NCBI GenBank assembly: GCA_025994075.1
Contig: JAMQGV010000044.1
Coordinates: 94,651 to 158,650, forward strand
Origin: Vicinamibacteria bacterium
GTDB lineage: Bacteria > Acidobacteriota > Vicinamibacteria > Fen-336
Direction of reading: 5' to 3'
DNA length: 64,000 nt
Shown: positions 59,168 to 64,000 of the stretch, piece by piece
Layout of the letters: each line of letters starts with the position of its first letter
Position numbering within the stretch: the first letter of the stretch is position 1
Made by a program: the position numbers and the translations under genes
Notes under the pieces: model-generated
The model's input: the letters and a program-made list of their open reading frames with translations, nothing else
What the model was told of the DNA's origin: nothing
Databases searched by the model: none

Positions 59168-61660
59168 ATGCCGCGCTTTCTGGCTGCCTTCACCCACGAC
59201 CTCCGTGCCGCGCTGCGCACGCTCCGCCGGGCCCCCGGGTTCGCGGCCGTCGTCGTGGGTTCGCTGGCCCTCGGCATCGGCGCCAACACCGCCCTGTTCA
59301 GCCTGCTGAACGCGATCCTGTTGAAGTCGCTGCCCGTGGGCGCTCCCGAGCAACTCGTGCAGCTCACGGTGCCGCCCGAGGACGGCGAGCCGATCTCGAT
59401 GAGCTGGACCAACCCCGTCTGGGAGCGCCTCCGCGACGGCGCCCACGGGCTCGACGGCCTGCTGGCGGTCGGCAGCCGCCGGATGAACCTGGCCACCGGG
59501 GGCGAAGCGCGGCTCGTGCGCGGCGCGCTGGTCAGCGGCTCCTTCTTCGAGACGCTGCAGGTGCGCGCGCACGCGGGCCGCGTGCTGACGGCGGCCGATG
59601 ACCGGCGTGGCTGCCCGGGCGGCCCCGGCGCCGTGCTGAGCCACGGCTTCTGGCAGCGCGAGACGGGCGGCGCCCGCGACGCGATCGGACGGCCGCTGCG
59701 GCTCGACGGCCAGGCGTTCACCGTGATCGGCGTCGCGCCGCCGGGCTTCTTCGGCCTCGACGTGGGGTCCGACGTCGACGTCTACGTGCCGCTGTGCTCC
59801 GAGGACCTGATGCGCGGTCCCGACAGCCTGCTCGACCACCGCCAGGCCTGGTGGCTGAACGTGATCGGCCGGCTGCCGGAAGGACGCAGCCGCGAGCAGG
59901 CGGAGGCCGCGCTGCGCGCGCTGCAACCCTCGGTGCGGGCGGCCACGATGCCGGAGCGCGGCTCGCCGCGCGACCTCGAGGGCTACCTGAAGGACCCGTT
60001 CACGCTCGTGCCCGCCGGCTCCGGGCTCTCGTTCCTGCGCGAGCGCTACCGGCACGGCCTGCTGGCCCTGATGGCGGTCGCGGGCCTCGTGCTGCTGGCC
60101 GCCTGCGCCAACCTCGCCAACCTGATGCTGGCGCGGGCGGTCGCGCGCGGCCGCGAGCTGGCGGTGCGCACGGCGCTCGGCGCCCCCCGCGCGCGCCTGG
60201 TGCGCCAGCTCCTGCTGGAGAGCGCGCTGCTCGGCCTGGCCGGGGCCGTCGCGGGGCTGCTGGTCGCGCGGGGCGCAGCCCGACTGCTGGTCGCGCAGCT
60301 CTCGACCACGCGCAACGAAGTCTTCCTCGATCTCGCGCTCGACCCGCGGGTGCTGGCCTTCGCCACCGCGGCCGGGTTGCTGGCCAGCCTGCTGTTCGGC
60401 ACGCTGCCCGCGCTGCGCGCCACGGGGCCCGCGCCGGTCGACGCCCTGCGCGACGCCTCGCGCGGCACCGCGCACGCTTCTCGCGCCGGCGCGGCGCGCT
60501 TCCTGGTGGCGGCCCAGGTGGGCCTGTCCTGCGTGATCGTCAGCGGCTCCGCGCTGTTCCTGCGCAGCTACGCGCACCTCGCGGGCCTCGACCCCGGCTT
60601 CGAGCGCGAGGGCGTGCTGATCGTCGGCGTCGACGCCTCGCGCGCGGGAGTCGCCCCGGAGGCGCGCGCCGCGCTCCACGAGCGCACGCTCGCGGCGTTC
60701 CGCGCCGTGCCCGGCGTGGCCGCGGCGGCGCAGTCGACCGTGGTGCCGATCAGCGGCAGCACCTGGCGCTTCCGCGTCCGCGTGCCCGGGGAGGAGGCGA
60801 AGCCCGCCGGCGAAGACGGGGCCTTCTACAACTTCGTCACCCCCGGCTACTTCGACACCCTCGGCACCCGCCTGCTGCGCGGCCGCGACTTCGCGGCGAC
60901 CGACGCCGCGGGCGCGGAACGGGTCGCGATCGTCAACGAGGCGCTGGCCCGCAAGTTCTTCCCGGGCCGCGACCCCGTGGGCCTGCACTACGAGACCGAA
61001 GAGCGCGGCGAGTGGCGGCCCGTGCGCATCGTCGGCCTGGTCGAGGACGCGCGCTACCAGAACCTGCGCGACGCGGCGCCGCCGACGGCGTACGCGCCGC
61101 TTCCGCAGCTCGCGCGGCCGATGGCCTCGATCAGCGTCAGCCTGCGCGCCGCGGGCGAGCCGCTGGCGCTGCGCGAGGCGCTGGTGGCGGCCGCCGCGCG
61201 CGTCGACCCGGGCCTGTCGCTGACGCTGCGGCCGTTCGCGCGGATGGTCGACGACTCGCTCGTCCAGGAGCGGCTGGTGGCGACCGTCTCGAGCCTGTTC
61301 GGCGGGCTCGGGCTGCTGGTGGCCGCCGTGGGCCTCGGCGGGCTGGTGTCGTACGCGGTGCAGAGCCGCCGCGGCGAGCTCGGCGTGCGCGCCGCGCTGG
61401 GGGCGAGCCCGGGCTCGCTGGTGCGGCTGGTGCTGCGCGACGCGCTGGTCCTCGTCGCGTTCGGCCTCGCCGCCGGCGGCCTCGCCAGCGCCTGGGCCAG
61501 CCGGCTGGCCGGCTCGCTGCTCCACGGCGTCTCGGCGGGCGACCCCGCGACGCTGGGCGCGGCGATGGCCGTGCTGGCGGCGGTCGCCTCGGCCGCCGGG
61601 GCGTGGCCCGCGCGCGCGGCGGCGCGGGTCGACCCGCTGGAGTGCCTGCGCGCCGAGTAG
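59168..61660 (+). CDS. Second ADOP-family permease
   Basis: 830 aa. Same plan as the 47031 gene: DLRAALRTLRRAPGFAAVVV before TM1, GIGANTALFSLLNAILLKSLPV, a periplasmic MacB_PCD-like domain, ARGRELAVRTALGAPRARLVRQL, a second PCD with GYFDTLGTRLLRGRDF, and QSRRGELGVRAALGASPGSLVRL. ATG 59168 has GGAGG 5 nt upstream. It is divergent from the zinc-ribbon unit across 87 bp. No ATPase gene is adjacent. Confidence 0.9.
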   Translation: MPRFLAAFTHDLRAALRTLRRAPGFAAVVVGSLALGIGANTALFSLLNAILLKSLPVGAPEQLVQLTVPPEDGEPISMSWTNPVWERLRDGAHGLDGLLAVGSRRMNLATGGEARLVRGALVSGSFFETLQVRAHAGRVLTAADDRRGCPGGPGAVLSHGFWQRETGGARDAIGRPLRLDGQAFTVIGVAPPGFFGLDVGSDVDVYVPLCSEDLMRGPDSLLDHRQAWWLNVIGRLPEGRSREQAEAALRALQPSVRAATMPERGSPRDLEGYLKDPFTLVPAGSGLSFLRERYRHGLLALMAVAGLVLLAACANLANLMLARAVARGRELAVRTALGAPRARLVRQLLLESALLGLAGAVAGLLVARGAARLLVAQLSTTRNEVFLDLALDPRVLAFATAAGLLASLLFGTLPALRATGPAPVDALRDASRGTAHASRAGAARFLVAAQVGLSCVIVSGSALFLRSYAHLAGLDPGFEREGVLIVGVDASRAGVAPEARAALHERTLAAFRAVPGVAAAAQSTVVPISGSTWRFRVRVPGEEAKPAGEDGAFYNFVTPGYFDTLGTRLLRGRDFAATDAAGAERVAIVNEALARKFFPGRDPVGLHYETEERGEWRPVRIVGLVEDARYQNLRDAAPPTAYAPLPQLARPMASISVSLRAAGEPLALREALVAAAARVDPGLSLTLRPFARMVDDSLVQERLVATVSSLFGGLGLLVAAVGLGGLVSYAVQSRRGELGVRAALGASPGSLVRLVLRDALVLVAFGLAAGGLASAWASRLAGSLLHGVSAGDPATLGAAMAVLAAVASAAGAWPARAAARVDPLECLRAE

Positions 61661-61664
61661 CGGC

Positions 61665-61670
61665 TACGAT
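61665..61670 (+). promoter_or_regulatory. -10-like TACGAT before the BASS-family gene
   Basis: Starts 4 nt after the ADOP stop and ends 8 nt before ATG 61679. Fits the leaderless spacing seen at other genes; no -35 is evident. Confidence 0.3.
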
Positions 61671-61678
61671 CGGCGCTG

Positions 61679-62605
61679 ATGCCGCTCGACGAGGTCCGCC
61701 TGTCGTTCGACGCGAACGCACAGCTCGGGCTGCAGGCGCTGCTGTTCGTCATCATGTTCGGGGTGGCGCTGGCGCTGACGGTCGACGACTTCCGCAACGT
61801 CGCCCGCCACCCGTGGCGGGCGCTGCTCGGCGCCGCGATGCAGATCTTCGGTCTCTCGGCGCTGACCTTCCTGGTCGCGAGCGCGCTGGCGCCGACGCCC
61901 AGCATGGCCTTCGGGATGCTCGTGGTCGCCGCCTGCCCGGGCGGCAACTTCTCGAACTTCCTCACCCAGTGGGCGCGCGGCGACGTCGCGCTGTCCGTCT
62001 CGCTGACCGCGATCTCGTCCGCGCTGGCGGTGGTGACCACGCCCTTCAACGTGCTGTTCTGGGGCAGCCGCCACCCCGAGATCGCGCCGCTGCTGCACGC
62101 GCTGGGCATCGACGCCGGCAGCTTCCTGCTGCAGACGGCGCTGATGCTGGGCCTGCCGCTGGCGCTCGGGATGATGGTCGCGGCGCGCTGGCCCGGGCTC
62201 GCCGCGCGACTTCACCGGCCCTGCCACCGGCTGGCCCTGGCGGGGCTCGTGGTCTTCCTCGCGGCGGCGCTCGGTGGCAACTGGCGCGAGTTGCGGACCT
62301 GGGGCCCGCTGCTGATGCCGCCCGTGATCGCCCACAACGCGCTCGCCTTCGCGGCCGGCTGGGTGGCGGCGACGCTCGCGCGCTTTCCCGACGCCCCGCG
62401 GCGGGCGCTGACGATCGAGCTCGGCGTCCAGAACGGCGGGCTCGCGCTCGTGATCGTGCTGACCCAGTTCCCGACGCTGGGCGGCGCGGCGCTGGTCGCC
62501 GCGGCGTGGGGCTTCTGGAACGTGATGGCGGGCTCTCTGCTGGCCGCCTTCTGGTCGCGCCGCGAGCCACCGCGGGTGCAGTTGCCTCCGGGGGGCGGGC
62601 AGTAG
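61679..62605 (+). CDS. Bile acid:sodium symporter-family (BASS) transporter
   Basis: 308 aa, nine to ten helices. MFGVALALTVDDFRNVARHP and VVAACPGGNFSNFLTQWARGDVALSVSLT are family motifs; the latter contains the S/T-rich sodium-site crossover, and IELGVQNGGLALVI is the second. BASS members take up organic acids with Na+. Follows the ADOP gene by 18 bp with its own possible -10. Substrate unknown. Confidence 0.82.
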   Translation: MPLDEVRLSFDANAQLGLQALLFVIMFGVALALTVDDFRNVARHPWRALLGAAMQIFGLSALTFLVASALAPTPSMAFGMLVVAACPGGNFSNFLTQWARGDVALSVSLTAISSALAVVTTPFNVLFWGSRHPEIAPLLHALGIDAGSFLLQTALMLGLPLALGMMVAARWPGLAARLHRPCHRLALAGLVVFLAAALGGNWRELRTWGPLLMPPVIAHNALAFAAGWVAATLARFPDAPRRALTIELGVQNGGLALVIVLTQFPTLGGAALVAAAWGFWNVMAGSLLAAFWSRREPPRVQLPPGGGQ

Positions 62606-62703
62606 TCCAATGGAGGGCCCGCCGTCAGGGCCCATCCACGGAACCGGACGCCCGCCCGCGACCCGGGCTCCGGCGCCACCCGCAGCGGTCGCCAGGAACC
62701 TCC

Positions 62704-63924
62704 ATGACCACCACTCCCGTCGCTCCCCGCGCCCAGGCGCTGATCGACCTCGAAAACCGCTTCGGCGCCCACAACTACCACCCGCTCGACGTCGTGGCCG
62801 AGCGCGGCGAAGGCGTCTACCTGTGGGACGTGGACGGCAAGCGCTACATGGACTTCCTGGCGGCCTACTCCGCCGTCAACCAGGGCCACAACCACCCGCG
62901 GATCGGGGCCGCGGTCAAGGAGCAGGTCGACCGCCTGGCGCTGACCTCGCGCGCGTTCCGCAACGACCGCTTCCCGCCGCTGCTCGAGAAGCTGTGCACG
63001 CTGACCGGCTTCGACAAGGCGCTGATGATGAACAGCGGCGCCGAGGCGGTGGAGACGGCGCTCAAGGCGATGCGGAAGTGGGGCTACGACGTCAAGGGCA
63101 TCCCCTATCCCGAGGCCGAGATCGTCGTCTTCGACGGCAACTTCCACGGCCGCACGACGACCATCGTCGGCTTCTCGACCGATCCCGACAGCACCAGCCG
63201 CTTCGGCCCCTTCACGCCGGGCTTCAAGATCGTGACCTACGGCGACCTCGAGGCCGTGCGCGCCGCGATCGGGCCGAAGACCTGCGCGGTGTTCGTCGAG
63301 CCGATCCAGGGCGAAGGCGGCGTCGTGATCCCGCCGGCCGGCTTCATCCCCGGCCTGCGCAAGCTGTGCGACGAGCACAAGATCCTGCTGGTGCTCGACG
63401 AGATCCAGTCCGGCCTCGGGCGCACGGGCAAGCTGTTCGCGTTCGAGCACGCCGGCATCCGCCCGGACGGCATCACCATCGGCAAGGCGCTCTCCGGCGG
63501 CTTCTACCCGGTGTCCGCGTTCCTGGCCAGCGACGCGGTGATGAACGTCTTCACGCCCGGCATCCACGGCTCGACCTACGGCGGCAACCCGCTGGCCTGC
63601 GCGATCGCCTCGGCGGCGCTCGACGTGCTGGTCGAGGAGAAGCTCGTGGAGCGCGCGGCGGAACTGGGCCAGCACCTCTCGCAGCGGCTGAACGCGCTCG
63701 GCTCGCCGCTCGTCAAGGAGGTGCGTTGCCTCGGCCTGTGGGCCGGCATCGAGCTCAAGCCCGAGGCAGGCGGCGCGCGCCAGTACTGCTACAAGCTCAA
63801 GGACCGCGGGATGCTCTGCAAGGACACCCACGTGAACACGATCCGGCTGGCGCCGCCGCTCGTGATCACGAAGGAGCAGCTCGACTGGGCGGTCGACCAG
63901 TTGAAGGACGTGCTGGCCGGCTGA
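62704..63924 (+). CDS. rocD: Ornithine aminotransferase
   Basis: 406 aa. Class III PLP aminotransferase: NYHPLDVVAERGEGVYLWDV is the ornithine-aminotransferase N-terminus; MMNSGAEAVETALKAMRKWG binds PLP phosphate; FDGNFHGRTTTIVGFS; DEIQSGLGRTG; the Schiff-base Lys in ITIGKALSGGFYPVSA. It converts ornithine and 2-oxoglutarate to glutamate semialdehyde and glutamate. AGGAA lies 7 nt before ATG 62704. Length and motif order are typical. Confidence 0.95.
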   Translation: MTTTPVAPRAQALIDLENRFGAHNYHPLDVVAERGEGVYLWDVDGKRYMDFLAAYSAVNQGHNHPRIGAAVKEQVDRLALTSRAFRNDRFPPLLEKLCTLTGFDKALMMNSGAEAVETALKAMRKWGYDVKGIPYPEAEIVVFDGNFHGRTTTIVGFSTDPDSTSRFGPFTPGFKIVTYGDLEAVRAAIGPKTCAVFVEPIQGEGGVVIPPAGFIPGLRKLCDEHKILLVLDEIQSGLGRTGKLFAFEHAGIRPDGITIGKALSGGFYPVSAFLASDAVMNVFTPGIHGSTYGGNPLACAIASAALDVLVEEKLVERAAELGQHLSQRLNALGSPLVKEVRCLGLWAGIELKPEAGGARQYCYKLKDRGMLCKDTHVNTIRLAPPLVITKEQLDWAVDQLKDVLAG

Positions 63925-63935
63925 CCCGCGGCCCT

Positions 63936-63958
63936 GGGGCCCGGGGGGCTCCGGCCCC
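63936..63958. terminator. GC hairpin after ornithine aminotransferase
   Basis: GGGGCC (63936-63941) pairs with GGCCCC (63953-63958) around an 11-nt loop, 12 bp past the stop. No T-tract; a short A-run (63981-63986) lies 22 nt further on. Confidence 0.4.
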
Positions 63959-64000
63959 CACGGCCGCGCCCCGCGCCGACAAAAAACCGACGCCCGCCAA

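Overview
The window is very GC-rich (75% in a 60-base sample at 29401-29460). It combines families typical of Acidobacteriota: two ADOP/MacB-type permeases, a VWFA-related exported protein of the acidobacterial type, and a large TonB-dependent receptor with a carboxypeptidase-regulatory-like plug. I infer a soil- or sediment-type Acidobacteriota chromosome, perhaps Thermoanaerobaculia-like. There are no rRNA, tRNA or CRISPR loci. Non-ATG starts are common (about ten GTG, three TTG), and several genes have a -10-like hexamer only 6-12 nt before the start, which suggests leaderless mRNAs.

Region 1 (1-10.4 kb) holds ordinary single genes and some debris: a methyltransferase remnant at the left edge, an LppP/LprE-like exported protein, two class I methyltransferases, a radical SAM/SPASM enzyme, a hotdog thioesterase, TruB, an AraC-type regulator, a DUF1761 membrane protein, a sulfotransferase-like protein and an ABC-F ATPase. 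Region 2 (10.4-11.2 kb) has a phased array of about 21-bp TCGA-headed repeats, then an 83-nt near-perfect hairpin that buries the ribosome-binding site of a four-helix-bundle (23S-IVP family) gene.

Region 3 (11.4-23.6 kb) is a defence island, partly of lower GC (57-62% in the samples I counted). A rightward operon encodes SIR2, HerA and a small KTSC protein. It converges on a leftward operon encoding an HTH/coiled-coil protein, a SNF2/RapA-like helicase, a 62-aa ORF, a type III-like adenine methyltransferase and a Res-type helicase-nuclease. These loci are the best candidates in the window for an incompletely described system.

Region 4 (23.9-35.2 kb): a response regulator/RluA pair, an RND efflux triad (MFP, RND pump, TolC-like), a VapBC-like toxin-antitoxin pair, a lysophospholipid acyltransferase, a three-domain LigD and a DUF2378-like protein. 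Region 5 (35.3-49.9 kb): a leftward run of VWFA protein, cytoplasmic glutamate/aspartate racemase, a giant zinc-ribbon Ser/Thr kinase with about 31 TPRs, a ClpA-like ATPase overlapping it, and a second racemase that carries a signal peptide; then, rightward, an ADOP permease and a zinc-ribbon membrane protein. Region 6 (49.9-64 kb): DDAH-type amidinohydrolase, TonB-dependent receptor, an ankyrin-PQQ propeller fusion, an overlapping zinc-ribbon / class V aminotransferase / APC permease operon, a second ADOP permease, a BASS-family transporter and ornithine aminotransferase.
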